This document shows positions 6,272-13,964 of a stretch of DNA of 20,780 nucleotides, piece after piece. Within the stretch, counting starts at the first letter, position 1. Every line of letters begins with the position of its first letter. Source of the DNA: BRH-c54 sp032251145. Lineage in GTDB: Bacteria; Bacteroidota; Bacteroidia; Flavobacteriales_E; Vicingaceae. The stretch is taken from assembly GCA_032251145.1 (NCBI GenBank), contig JAVVER010000056.1, forward strand, positions 1-20,780. The letters are read 5' to 3'. The translations under genes were made by a program, and so were the position numbers. The notes under the pieces were generated by a model that was not told the origin of the DNA, did no database searches, and saw only the letters and a list, made by a program, of their open reading frames with translations.

Positions 6272-7885
6272 ATGAATGAATTTGGAATAAAAGCAGAAAA
6301 TGCTTCGTTAAAATCATTAGGATTAGGAAATGTAGCGTCTGCTCTATGGAATTTAGAACCATCTCAATTGGTTGAAGAAACAATTATTAGAGGAGAAGGA
6401 GAATTGGCAAACTCTGGAGCTTTGGCTGTTGACACAGGCGAATTTACAGGTCGCTCTCCAAAAGACAGATTTATTGTTTATGATGACATTACCAAAGATG
6501 CTGTATGGTGGGAAAACTTTAATGTTAAATTTGATGCTGATAAGTTTGATGAACTTTATAACAGAGTAACAGCTTACCTTTCAGGTAAAGATGTTTATGT
6601 TAGAGATGCTTATGCTTGTGCAGACCCCAAATACAGAATGAATATTAGAGCGGTTACTGAAACTCCTTGGGCAAACATGTTTATTTATAATATGTTTTTA
6701 AGACCAACCAACGAGGAAGTATTAAGCTTTACTCCAGAATGGACAATTATTGCAGCTCCGGGTTTCATGGCAGACCCTGAAATTGACGGAACAAGACAAC
6801 ATAACTTTGCTGTAATGAATTTTACTAAAAAAATTATTTTGATTGGTGGAACAGGATATACTGGAGAAATGAAAAAAGGAATTTTTTCTGCGTTAAACTT
6901 TATTTTACCTCACCAAAAAAATGTGCTTTCCATGCACTGTTCATCTAATATTGGAGAAGATGGTGATACTTCAGTTTTCTTTGGTTTATCAGGAACAGGA
7001 AAAACTACTTTATCTTCAGACCCTAATAGAAGATTAATTGGAGATGACGAACATGGTTGGACTGACGAAGGTGTATTTAACTTTGAAGGTGGTTGCTATG
7101 CAAAATGTATCAACCTTTCTGCTGAAAACGAACCAGATATTTTTAACGCCATTAAATTCGGTGCATTATTAGAAAATATTAATTTTTACGAAGGTACTAC
7201 AGAAGTTGATTTTGAAGACAAATCAAAAACTGAAAACACACGTGTTAGTTATCCAATACATCATATTAATAACATTGCTGTTCCATCAGTAGGAACAACA
7301 CCAAATAACATTTTCTTCTTAACAGCAGATGCATTTGGTGTATTGCCTCCCATCTCAAAATTAACTCCAGGACAAGCAATGTATCAATTTATTTCAGGTT
7401 ATACCGCTAAAGTTGCTGGTACTGAAGCTGGAGTAACAGAGCCACAAACCACTTTTTCATCTTGCTTTGGAGCACCATTTTTGCCATTACATCCAACAAA
7501 ATATGCTGAAATGCTTGGTGAAAAAATGAGAAAACACAATGTAAATGTATGGTTAATCAACACTGGATGGTCTGGTGGAGCTTATGGAACAGGAGAGCGT
7601 ATTAAATTAAGATACACAAGAGCTATGATTACAGCAGCTCTTACAGGAAAATTGAATGATGTTGCTTATGAAAACCATCCCGTTTTTGGTTTAGCAATGC
7701 CAACATCTTGCGAAAATGTTCCTACAGAAATTCTTAATCCAAGAAATACTTGGCAAGATAAAGCTGCTTATGATAAAAAAGCAAATGAATTGGCTGGGGC
7801 TTTCGTTAAAAACTTCGAGAAATTTGCTGATTATGCTAATGATGAAATTATGGCTGCATCGCCAAAAGTTACCGTAAATGCTTAA
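6272..7885 (+). CDS. pckA: Phosphoenolpyruvate carboxykinase (ATP)
   Basis: A 537-aa enzyme converting oxaloacetate plus ATP to phosphoenolpyruvate, CO2 and ADP, the entry step of gluconeogenesis, and reversible for CO2 fixation in some Bacteroidota. Seen: oxaloacetate-binding TGEFTGRSPKDRF (55-67), kinase-1a P-loop GLSGTGKTTLS (238-248), kinase-2-like DDEHGW (258-263), and NFEGGCYAKCI (270-280). Full length for the ATP-dependent family. The ATG is preceded by a roughly 108-bp gap with a candidate promoter, so it is probably transcribed alone. The downstream S20 gene has its own -7 element. Confidence 0.97.
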   Translation: MNEFGIKAENASLKSLGLGNVASALWNLEPSQLVEETIIRGEGELANSGALAVDTGEFTGRSPKDRFIVYDDITKDAVWWENFNVKFDADKFDELYNRVTAYLSGKDVYVRDAYACADPKYRMNIRAVTETPWANMFIYNMFLRPTNEEVLSFTPEWTIIAAPGFMADPEIDGTRQHNFAVMNFTKKIILIGGTGYTGEMKKGIFSALNFILPHQKNVLSMHCSSNIGEDGDTSVFFGLSGTGKTTLSSDPNRRLIGDDEHGWTDEGVFNFEGGCYAKCINLSAENEPDIFNAIKFGALLENINFYEGTTEVDFEDKSKTENTRVSYPIHHINNIAVPSVGTTPNNIFFLTADAFGVLPPISKLTPGQAMYQFISGYTAKVAGTEAGVTEPQTTFSSCFGAPFLPLHPTKYAEMLGEKMRKHNVNVWLINTGWSGGAYGTGERIKLRYTRAMITAALTGKLNDVAYENHPVFGLAMPTSCENVPTEILNPRNTWQDKAAYDKKANELAGAFVKNFEKFADYANDEIMAASPKVTVNA

Positions 7886-7941
7886 AAATTTGAGAAAAAT
7901 AAAAAAATGAGTTTGTAATGTATAAATATTAAAAATAATAT

Positions 7942-7949
7942 TATATTTG
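7942..7949 (+). promoter_or_regulatory. -7 promoter element for rpsT
   Basis: TATATTTG followed by C is a full TAnnTTTG match, 40 bp upstream of the S20 ATG. TTTG at 7912-7915 is 26 bp away, longer than the usual spacing, so the -33 element is uncertain. Confidence 0.6.
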
Positions 7950-7988
7950 CAGCCTCAAAAAAAATTAACAAATAACAAAAAGAATATT

Positions 7989-8243
7989 ATGGCTAATCAT
8001 AAGTCGGCATTAAAAAGAATAAGACAGACGGCAACGAGAACATTACGCAACAAGTATCAGCATAAAACTACTCGTAATGCAGTTAGAGATTTAAGAAACT
8101 CAACAAGTAAGAAAGAAGCATCAGAATTGCTTCCAAAAGTAGCTTCTATGTTAGATAAGTTAGCTAAGAAAAACATTATTCACAAAAACAAAGCATCGAA
8201 TCTTAAGTCTAAATTGACTAAGCATGTTGCTAAATTAAAATAA
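7989..8243 (+). CDS. rpsT: 30S ribosomal protein S20
   Basis: An 84-aa, highly basic, all-helical protein starting MANHKSALKRIRQTATRTLR, the classic S20 N-terminus. It binds 16S rRNA early in small-subunit assembly. The ATG at 7989 is chosen over an upstream non-ATG in-frame start at 7947, which would lie within the promoter. Length fits the family. A strong terminator follows directly, so this is a single-gene unit. Confidence 0.97.
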   Translation: MANHKSALKRIRQTATRTLRNKYQHKTTRNAVRDLRNSTSKKEASELLPKVASMLDKLAKKNIIHKNKASNLKSKLTKHVAKLK

Positions 8244-8267
8244 TATTAATTCAAAACTGAATTAGTG

Positions 8268-8302
8268 AAGAGGCTGAAATTTTATTCAGCCTCTTTTTTT
8301 AT
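8268..8302 (+). terminator. Rho-independent terminator after rpsT
   Basis: AGAGGCTGAA (8269-8278) and TTCAGCCTCT (8285-8294) pair around a 6-nt loop and are followed by a run of T. It lies 25 bp past the S20 stop. Confidence 0.92.
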
Positions 8303-8357
8303 GGTTTTTTTTAAGATTTATTCATAATATAATCAATTAATGCAATACTTAAATGTT

Positions 8358-8365
8358 TAATTTTG
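8358..8365 (+). promoter_or_regulatory. -7 element and adjacent palindrome before the GAPDH gene
   Basis: TAATTTTG fits TAnnTTTG. It overlaps a perfect 12-bp palindrome TTTGTTAACAAA (8362-8373), placed where a repressor would block transcription. The resulting leader to the ATG at 8481 would be about 110 nt. Confidence 0.4.
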
Positions 8366-8386
8366 TTAACAAATAAAAATATACAC

Positions 8387-8422
8387 ATGAAACGAGCCAT
8401 GAGGAATTTCTTTAACATATAA
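8387..8422 (+). other. Possible 11-codon upstream ORF in the GAPDH leader
   Basis: ATG at 8387 opens an 11-codon frame (MKRAMRNFFNI) ending in TAA at 8420-8422. GGAA follows and then another ATG (8427) that is in frame with GAPDH. ATTTCTTT (8406-8413) and AAGGAAAT (8421-8428) can pair and would cover that ATG. This may be a leader peptide or chance. Confidence 0.25.
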
Positions 8423-8480
8423 GGAAATGATTATAGTGAGAGTTCCATGTGACAGATTTAATAAACTAATAAATACACAC

Positions 8481-9467
8481 ATGCAACGAATTGCCATTAA
8501 CGGTTTTGGAAGAATAGGAAAAGTACTTACCCGATTAGTACAAAACAACAATCAAATAGAACTAGTGGCTATAAATGATTTAGCTGATACCAAAACATTA
8601 GCTCATCTTTTAAAATATGATTCTGTTCATAGGCAGTTTGATGGAACAGTTGATTATACAGATGATGCATTAATTATTAATGGTAAAAAAGTACTTGTTT
8701 TTAGTGAAAAATCTCCTGAAAATTTGCCATGGAAATCGCTTGATATTGATATAGTAATTGAATGTACAGGCATATTTTTAACAAGAGAATTAGCCAACAA
8801 GCATATTATTGCAGGGGCTAAGAAAATAATCTTATCTGCTCCAGCAAAAAGCGATGATATTAAAACCATCGTTATAGGAATTAATGATGATTTAATTGAA
8901 TCTACTGATACTATTATTTCTAATGCTTCATGTACTACCAATGCAGTAGCACCCATGATAAAAATACTAAAAGATAATTTTGGAATTGAACAAGCTCAAA
9001 TAGCAACCGTTCACTCTTATACTAATGATCAACGTCTGCATGATGCTCCTCATAGAGATTTAAGAAGAGCAAGGGCAGGAGCGTTGTCAATTATTCCAAC
9101 ATCTACAGGAGCTGCAAAGGCTATCGTAAAAATATTCCCAGATTTAAAAGGGAAAACTGCCGGATATGCAGTAAGAGTTCCAGTTCCAGATGGATCTTTA
9201 ATAGATGTTTGTGTGCAGCTTTCAACTAATACAGATGTATCAACTATAAATAAGGCTTTTCTTGAGGCAGCTCAAAATAGTATGAAAAATATTTTGGAAT
9301 ACACTACTGATGAATTGGTCTCTTCAGATATTATTGGAAATAGTCATTCCTGTATATTTGATGCTAATTTAACATCAATAACAGGTAATTTAGTTCGGAT
9401 AGTAGGTTGGTACGATAATGAAGCAGGTTATTCAAATAGATTAGTTGATTTAATTAATAAAATATAA
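8481..9467 (+). CDS. gap: Glyceraldehyde-3-phosphate dehydrogenase, type I
   Basis: A 328-aa enzyme interconverting glyceraldehyde-3-phosphate and 1,3-bisphosphoglycerate with NAD(P). Seen: Rossmann start RIAINGFGRIGK, Asp33 in the NDLAD segment (typical of NAD-using enzymes), catalytic SNASCTTN (148-154, Cys151), His178 in VHSYTNDQ, PHRDLRRARAGA, and WYDNEAGYSNR near the end. The ATG at 8481 is chosen because the family begins directly with this Rossmann strand; the in-frame ATG at 8427 would add 18 unrelated residues. Whether it serves glycolysis or gluconeogenesis cannot be told, though PckA lies upstream in a separate unit. It converges on the small gene at 9480 with only 12 bp between and no clear terminator. 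Confidence 0.95.
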   Translation: MQRIAINGFGRIGKVLTRLVQNNNQIELVAINDLADTKTLAHLLKYDSVHRQFDGTVDYTDDALIINGKKVLVFSEKSPENLPWKSLDIDIVIECTGIFLTRELANKHIIAGAKKIILSAPAKSDDIKTIVIGINDDLIESTDTIISNASCTTNAVAPMIKILKDNFGIEQAQIATVHSYTNDQRLHDAPHRDLRRARAGALSIIPTSTGAAKAIVKIFPDLKGKTAGYAVRVPVPDGSLIDVCVQLSTNTDVSTINKAFLEAAQNSMKNILEYTTDELVSSDIIGNSHSCIFDANLTSITGNLVRIVGWYDNEAGYSNRLVDLINKI

Positions 9468-9479
9468 TTTATTAATTAT

Positions 9480-9671
9480 TTACTTCCCCCAAACGTGTTT
9501 GTTCTTGTGCTTTCTGTTACCTACATGTCCTGACGAATTTACTTTTGCACCACCATTACGAGGTTTTTGGTATTTTGGGCCAGACTTGCAAGATTGAAAA
9601 GACATAGGCAAAGAAAACATGCTTGCCATAAAGATAAGCGCTAATACTTTGCTATATAATGATTTTTTCAT
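9480..9671 (-). CDS. Small basic exported protein, possible lipoprotein
   Basis: A 63-aa protein. Residues 1-27 form a signal peptide (basic start, hydrophobic 9-21) followed by Cys28 in SFQSC, an imperfect lipobox of the kind tolerated in Bacteroidota. The mature part is about 36 residues, very basic and rich in Gly, Lys, Asn and His (SSGHVGNRKHKNKHVWGK at the end), with no acidic residues. I do not recognise a family. The composition suggests a nucleic-acid- or envelope-polyanion-binding peptide, but this is only inference. It faces GAPDH convergently and is divergent from nadB. Confidence 0.65.
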   Translation of the reverse strand: MKKSLYSKVLALIFMASMFSLPMSFQSCKSGPKYQKPRNGGAKVNSSGHVGNRKHKNKHVWGK

Positions 9672-9805
9672 TCTTTGTTCTCCTAATTATTACTATTCAG
9701 GCATAAAATTAAATAAATTTCTTACATAAGAAAATGTTATTCGATAAATATTAGCTATTTAAGGTGTTTTTTTATGTATAATCTCTTAAAAATCCCTTAT
9801 ATATG

Positions 9806-9813
9806 TATTTTTG
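9806..9813 (+). promoter_or_regulatory. Possible -7 element overlapping the nadB TTG start
   Basis: TATTTTTG fits TAnnTTTG, and its last bases are the TTG at 9811. If used, transcription would begin near 9820 and translation would have to begin at the second TTG (9829). Confidence 0.25.
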
Positions 9814-11403
9814 AAAAAAAAATTCATTTTGAAAACAGATTTTTTAATAATTGGTTCAGGTATAGCTGGTTTGAGTTATGCATATAAAATTGCTGAATAT
9901 TTCCATCAAATAAAACAAGTGGTTTCTATAACTATTATTACAAAAGTAGATGAAGACGAGAGCAATACCAAGTACGCTCAAGGTGGTATTGCATCGGTAA
10001 CCAAATCATCAGATAGTTTTGAAAAACATATTAAAGACACTTTAATTGCTGGAGATGGTTTGTGTAATGAAGAGGTTGTTAAAATGGTAGTGGAACAAGC
10101 TCCCGAAAGAATTAAAGAATTAATAGATTGGGGAACTAACTTTGATAAAACTACTCAAGGAGATTATGATTTAGCCAAAGAAGGCGGGCATTCCGACAAT
10201 AGAATTTTACATTTTAAAGACTTTACAGGGAATGAAATAGAAAGAGCTTTGCTTAATAAAGTTTTCAACCATCCATACATTACGGTTTTAAACCATCATT
10301 TTGCTATAGATATAATTACACAACATCATTTGGGTGAAAAAGTTACACGAGCAACATCCAACAAAAAATGTTTTGGAGTGTATGTGTTAAATCGCAGAAC
10401 GGGAGAAATAAAAGTGTTGAAATCTAAAATCACCTTGTTGGCAGCAGGAGGAATTGGTGAGGCTTACCTCAATACCACCAATCCGAAAGTTGCCACGGGA
10501 GATGGAATTGCTATGGCATACCGAGCAAAAGCTATCATTAAAAATATGGAGTTTGTTCAGTTTCACCCTACAGCTTTGTATCAACCTAATATATCACCCT
10601 CATTTTTAATTTCTGAAGCAGTGCGTGGGGCTGGAGGAATATTGAGAAATCATAACAACGAAGCTTTTATGGAGCAATATGATAAGAGAAAAGATTTAGC
10701 TCCAAGAGATGTTGTTGCTCGAGCCATAGATGCTGAAATGAAAAAATATGGAACAAGTAATATGTTTTTAGATGTATCTCATATTGATAAAATTTCTTTC
10801 ATTGCTCATTTTCCTACTATTTATAATAAATGTGTAGAAATTGGTTTAGACATCTCTAAAGACTATATTCCTGTTGTACCAGCAGCTCATTATTTGTGTG
10901 GAGGAATTGAAGTAGCTACCAATGCCAGAACTTCTATTACCAATTTATATGCATCTGGCGAATGTGCTTTTACTGGATTACATGGGGCAAATCGTTTAGC
11001 CTCTAATTCCTTAATTGAAGCCTTGGTTTATTCTCATCATGCTTTTTTAGATAGTGTTCAACAAGTTGAAAGTATTGATTTTCAAGAGGGTATTCCTGAA
11101 TGGAATGATGAAGGCACCACCATATATAATGAGCATTTTTTAGTAGAGCAAACCAAAAAGGAGTTACAAACCATATTGAGTAATTATGTTGGTATTGTTC
11201 GTTCTGATGAGCGTTTGCAACGAGCATTAACTAGGTTGCAATTGATTTATGATGAATCAGAAAAGTTGTATGAAAGTTCTAAATTAAGTGTTGCTATTTG
11301 CGAATTGAGAAACTTAAGAAGTATTGCTTATTTGGTTACTAAAGCTGCATCAGAAAGAAAAAATAATGTAGGTTTACATTTTAATATAAGTAATTTAAAA
11401 TAA
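9811..11403 (+). CDS. nadB: L-aspartate oxidase
   Basis: A 530-aa FAD enzyme oxidising L-aspartate to iminoaspartate, first step of de novo NAD synthesis; it belongs to the succinate dehydrogenase flavoprotein fold. Seen: dinucleotide-binding DFLIIGSGIAGLSYA (10-24), AQGGIASV, EGGHSDNRILHFKDFTG (substrate-binding region), FHPTALY, SEAVRGAGGILRN, APRDVVARAID, HYLCGGIEV and SGECAFTGLHGANRLASNS. There is no ATG before residue ~84, so the start must be TTG, at either 9811 or 9829; the second gives a start (KTDFLIIGSG) closer to relatives. The C-terminal helical domain is complete. murQ follows after 5 bp, which implies an operon. Confidence 0.95.
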   Translation: MKKKFILKTDFLIIGSGIAGLSYAYKIAEYFHQIKQVVSITIITKVDEDESNTKYAQGGIASVTKSSDSFEKHIKDTLIAGDGLCNEEVVKMVVEQAPERIKELIDWGTNFDKTTQGDYDLAKEGGHSDNRILHFKDFTGNEIERALLNKVFNHPYITVLNHHFAIDIITQHHLGEKVTRATSNKKCFGVYVLNRRTGEIKVLKSKITLLAAGGIGEAYLNTTNPKVATGDGIAMAYRAKAIIKNMEFVQFHPTALYQPNISPSFLISEAVRGAGGILRNHNNEAFMEQYDKRKDLAPRDVVARAIDAEMKKYGTSNMFLDVSHIDKISFIAHFPTIYNKCVEIGLDISKDYIPVVPAAHYLCGGIEVATNARTSITNLYASGECAFTGLHGANRLASNSLIEALVYSHHAFLDSVQQVESIDFQEGIPEWNDEGTTIYNEHFLVEQTKKELQTILSNYVGIVRSDERLQRALTRLQLIYDESEKLYESSKLSVAICELRNLRSIAYLVTKAASERKNNVGLHFNISNLK

Positions 11404-11408
11404 TTGCC

Positions 11409-12215
11409 ATGCAAAAAACTACTGAATCAGATTCTCTCTACGATGAACTAGAAAAAATGTCGACCAAAGAATTATTAACCAACATTAATAATGAAGATAA
11501 AAAAGTAGCTATTGCGGTAGAAAAATGCATAGCCAACATCATCCCTTTAATTGATGTTATTGTAGAAAAAATGCAACTTGGTGGAAGGTTATTTTATATT
11601 GGTGCGGGAACAAGCGGAAGATTGGGTGTTGTTGATGCTTCTGAATGTCCGCCAACTTTTGGTGTAGATTTTAACTTAGTGATAGGTTTAATTGCTGGTG
11701 GAGATGTCGCTATAAGAAAAGCCGTAGAATTTGCTGAAGACGACACCGAACAAGCATGGAAAGATTTACAAGAATACAACATTAACTCCAATGATGTAGT
11801 TATTGGCATAGCTGCCTCTGGCTCTACTCCTTATGTTGTTGGAGGTTTATCTACTTGTAATAAAAATGGAATTGTAACCGGATGTATTGTTTGCAACTCA
11901 CAATCGAAAATTGCCGAAGTAGCTAAACACCCTATAGAAGTAATTGTAGGTCCTGAGTTTGTAACAGGAAGCACCCGCATGAAATCAGGAACCGCACAGA
12001 AATTAGTATTGAACATGATTTCTACTGCTGTTATGATAAAATTGGGAAAAGTTAAGGGCAATAAAATGGTGGATATGCAGCTTTCTAACGACAAGTTGGT
12101 TGACAGAGGTACGCAAATGATAATGAAAGCATTATCGATAGACTATAAAACAGCTAACGAATTACTAGCAAAATATGGAAGCGTTAGAAAAGCTATTGAT
12201 AATTACAGTTTGTAA
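11409..12215 (+). CDS. murQ: N-acetylmuramic acid 6-phosphate etherase
   Basis: A 268-aa enzyme splitting the lactyl ether of MurNAc-6-phosphate to give GlcNAc-6-phosphate and D-lactate, in peptidoglycan recycling. Seen: SIS-domain GAGTSGRLGVVDASECPPTF (65-84) with the catalytic-type Glu79, a second conserved acidic cluster VEFAEDDTE (106-114), IGIAASGSTPYV, and the family signature GPEFVTGSTRMKSGTAQKLV. Length is slightly short of the usual ~300 aa, mostly at the ends. It starts 5 bp after nadB, so is co-transcribed with it. No anhydro-MurNAc kinase or transporter lies next to it. The 3' end overlaps the convergent gene by 13 bp. Confidence 0.95.
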   Translation: MQKTTESDSLYDELEKMSTKELLTNINNEDKKVAIAVEKCIANIIPLIDVIVEKMQLGGRLFYIGAGTSGRLGVVDASECPPTFGVDFNLVIGLIAGGDVAIRKAVEFAEDDTEQAWKDLQEYNINSNDVVIGIAASGSTPYVVGGLSTCNKNGIVTGCIVCNSQSKIAEVAKHPIEVIVGPEFVTGSTRMKSGTAQKLVLNMISTAVMIKLGKVKGNKMVDMQLSNDKLVDRGTQMIMKALSIDYKTANELLAKYGSVRKAIDNYSL

Positions 12216-12670
12216 CCTAAAAGAAATACCACACAACCTTTTAAATTTTCTTCTTCGGTGGCCGGAACAGTATAAACAATATACATCTTTTTAGATTTTT
12301 CTGGCTCAAAAGAATAAATATGTTTGCCTGCTTCTTTTACCTCGCTTAATGTAAACAAAGCGGTTTTCTTTTTACTTGTAGGTTTTTTATCGTAAATGTT
12401 TATTTCAATATCTTTAGGTAAGCCAGCTGTGTTAAATAAAAAACGATATTTTTCTCCCATAAACAACGGTACTTCTATACCCGTTTGAAAAACTTGTTTT
12501 TTATACAATAATCTGGTTATTTTTGATGAATCGTATTTGTAATCTGGCTTTAATAAAGGAGTTAATTCATTTTTTAATTCTCCTGCAACACATTTAACTT
12601 CTTCTAATTTTAATGCTGTAGTAGTTAATAATAACACTAAAATTGCACCGTAAAATATTAACTTTTTCAT
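12203..12670 (-). CDS. Exported protein, unknown function
   Basis: A 155-aa protein with an N-terminal signal peptide (hydrophobic residues ~4-16, probable cleavage around 19) and no lipobox, so likely soluble in the periplasm or secreted. The mature part looks beta-rich: FQTGIEVPLFMGEKYRFLFNTAGLP, DIEINIYD, and GKHIYSFEPEKSKKMYIVYTVP, ending KGCVVFLLGYKL. It has two cysteines (27 and 148) that could form a disulfide. No family is recognised by name; a small beta-sandwich is plausible. Its last 13 bp overlap the end of murQ on the other strand. Confidence 0.75.
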   Translation of the reverse strand: MKKLIFYGAILVLLLTTTALKLEEVKCVAGELKNELTPLLKPDYKYDSSKITRLLYKKQVFQTGIEVPLFMGEKYRFLFNTAGLPKDIEINIYDKKPTSKKKTALFTLSEVKEAGKHIYSFEPEKSKKMYIVYTVPATEEENLKGCVVFLLGYKL

Positions 12671-12717
12671 TTATTTATATTTTTATTTTGTTAAACTGGC
12701 CTCCAGATAGTTATCGG

Positions 12718-12780
12718 GATGAAACTTCCATGATAATAGTGCTACTGTGAGAGTAAGCTTTTACTATTGGTCGCTTCATC
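12718..12780. repeat. Nested inverted repeat between two exported-protein genes
   Basis: GATGAA (12718-12723) pairs with TTCATC (12775-12780), and inside it AATAGT (12735-12740) with ACTATT (12763-12768). The stretch is less AT-rich than its surroundings and begins beside AGTTATCGGGAT, a motif that looks like interspersed repeat DNA. It would lie in the 5' leader of the gene at 12203-12670. Confidence 0.35.
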
Positions 12781-12803
12781 TTTAGATATTTATTTTTAAT
12801 TGT

Positions 12804-13625
12804 TTAATTTCTAATAATTTTATTTCTTAATTCAATAATTTGCAAACTTAAATTTTCAACTTGTTCATCGATAAGTCTGTCTCCTTCACTTTCTTCCAAT
12901 ACATCAAAATTTTGATTGATAACTTTTAAATCAGTAATTAATTCATCATATTCATTGTCTTCATTTATATTTTCTAAAGCTTTTATTAAATTTTCTAATA
13001 CTACTGATTGTTCGGTTAATCTGTAAATGAGCTTATCATTACTATTAGATTGATTTACTTTTGCTCCTAAATACATGGTTTCTATCCAAGCACCAGTAAA
13101 AATAACCGGCCCTGTGTAGCCCATTCCATTTTCTTCCAAATAATTATCTAACTGAATTTGTAGGTCTGCCATTATATTTGTTAACGAATCTTGTTGTCCT
13201 ACATTAGCTTCTAACCTTTTTGAGAGTCCTAAAGAATTAAAAACATCGGTCATCCACATTTTTTCTGATAAGCCTCTTAGCGTTGATAAATAATTAATAG
13301 CTGATTGTGTTTGATTATTAATGATGCAATAAGCCATATCTGCCGAATAAACACCAAAGTTTAATTTCTGACTGTATTTTGTATTGTAAGAAGCAGCTAA
13401 AGCAGTTGAATTAGTTATATCTCCAATATACGTTAATCCTGAATTTTTAAAAATTTCTGCAATTTGAAGTGGCGAAGGCAATAAATAACTCATAGATTCT
13501 TCATCTATAGCTACCTCTACTTCATCAACAATTTCTTCTTCTGTTGTTACATTTTCATTATTTGATTCGCAAGCAAACCATAAAAAACTGCTTGACAAAA
13601 GTGTAAAAAAAAATTTTTTCTTCAT
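12804..13625 (-). CDS. Lipoprotein, unknown function
   Basis: A 273-aa predicted lipoprotein with signal peptide MKKKFFFTLLSSSFLWFAC and lipidated Cys19. A long acidic stretch follows the cysteine (many Glu and Asp over ~25 residues), which in Bacteroidota often accompanies export to the cell surface. The rest is mainly helical and acidic, with SDKLIYRLTEQSVVLENLIK and a coiled-coil-like C-terminus. No family is recognised. The ATG at 13625 is chosen because the signal peptide starts there; an upstream in-frame extension of 26 residues is not signal-like. A promoter was not identified. Confidence 0.8.
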   Translation of the reverse strand: MKKKFFFTLLSSSFLWFACESNNENVTTEEEIVDEVEVAIDEESMSYLLPSPLQIAEIFKNSGLTYIGDITNSTALAASYNTKYSQKLNFGVYSADMAYCIINNQTQSAINYLSTLRGLSEKMWMTDVFNSLGLSKRLEANVGQQDSLTNIMADLQIQLDNYLEENGMGYTGPVIFTGAWIETMYLGAKVNQSNSNDKLIYRLTEQSVVLENLIKALENINEDNEYDELITDLKVINQNFDVLEESEGDRLIDEQVENLSLQIIELRNKIIRN

Positions 13626-13726
13626 AACTCTTTTAAATTTTGGGCTAAGATATAAAAAAAAACGAAAACCCCTCACGCTCAGTTGTAAATTTAAAATAAT
13701 CATAAATAGTTAGCCTTACATTGGTT

Positions 13727-13858
13727 AACCATATAGATACATAGAAAGTTATAACATTAAAAGAAAATTATAGATACACAAAGTATTCCCATCCGCTTTT
13801 GGCGGATGATCTATATAAAACTTTTTTAAGGGCAGTAAAACTATGTAGCTATGTGGTT
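13727..13858. repeat. MITE-like palindromic element, about 130 bp
   Basis: The ends are an 18-bp inverted repeat matching at 16 positions: AACCATATAGATACATAG (13727-13744) against the complement of 13841-13858. Inside are TATAGAT (13769-13775) with ATCTATA (13809-13815), and a perfect central hairpin CATCCGC-TTTTG-GCGGATG (13790-13808). A partial direct repeat of TATAGATACA lies at both 13733 and 13769. It has no coding content. It sits in the 339-bp gap between the divergent lipoprotein and prenyltransferase genes, which otherwise holds only the promoter for the latter. It looks like a non-autonomous mobile repeat; the mobilising transposase is not in the window. Confidence 0.65.
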
Positions 13859-13933
13859 TATGATTTTATTAGTAAACTTAAAAATTCATGTTAAAATAGT
13901 TCTTTTTTAAACCCATAGCTTTCAATCATTAAT

Positions 13934-13941
13934 TAACTTTG
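13934..13941 (+). promoter_or_regulatory. -7 promoter element for the UbiA-family gene
   Basis: TAACTTTG followed by C is a full match to TAnnTTTG, 23 bp before the ATG. A second match, TAAATTTG at 13955-13962, is too close to the ATG unless the transcript is leaderless. Confidence 0.5.
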
Positions 13942-13964
13942 CATCTGATTATATTAAATTTGTA

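Noticed and set aside
8427..8480. 18-residue N-terminal extension of GAPDH
   Set aside because: The family starts at the Rossmann strand encoded from 8481, and the extension has no similarity to known GAPDH leaders.
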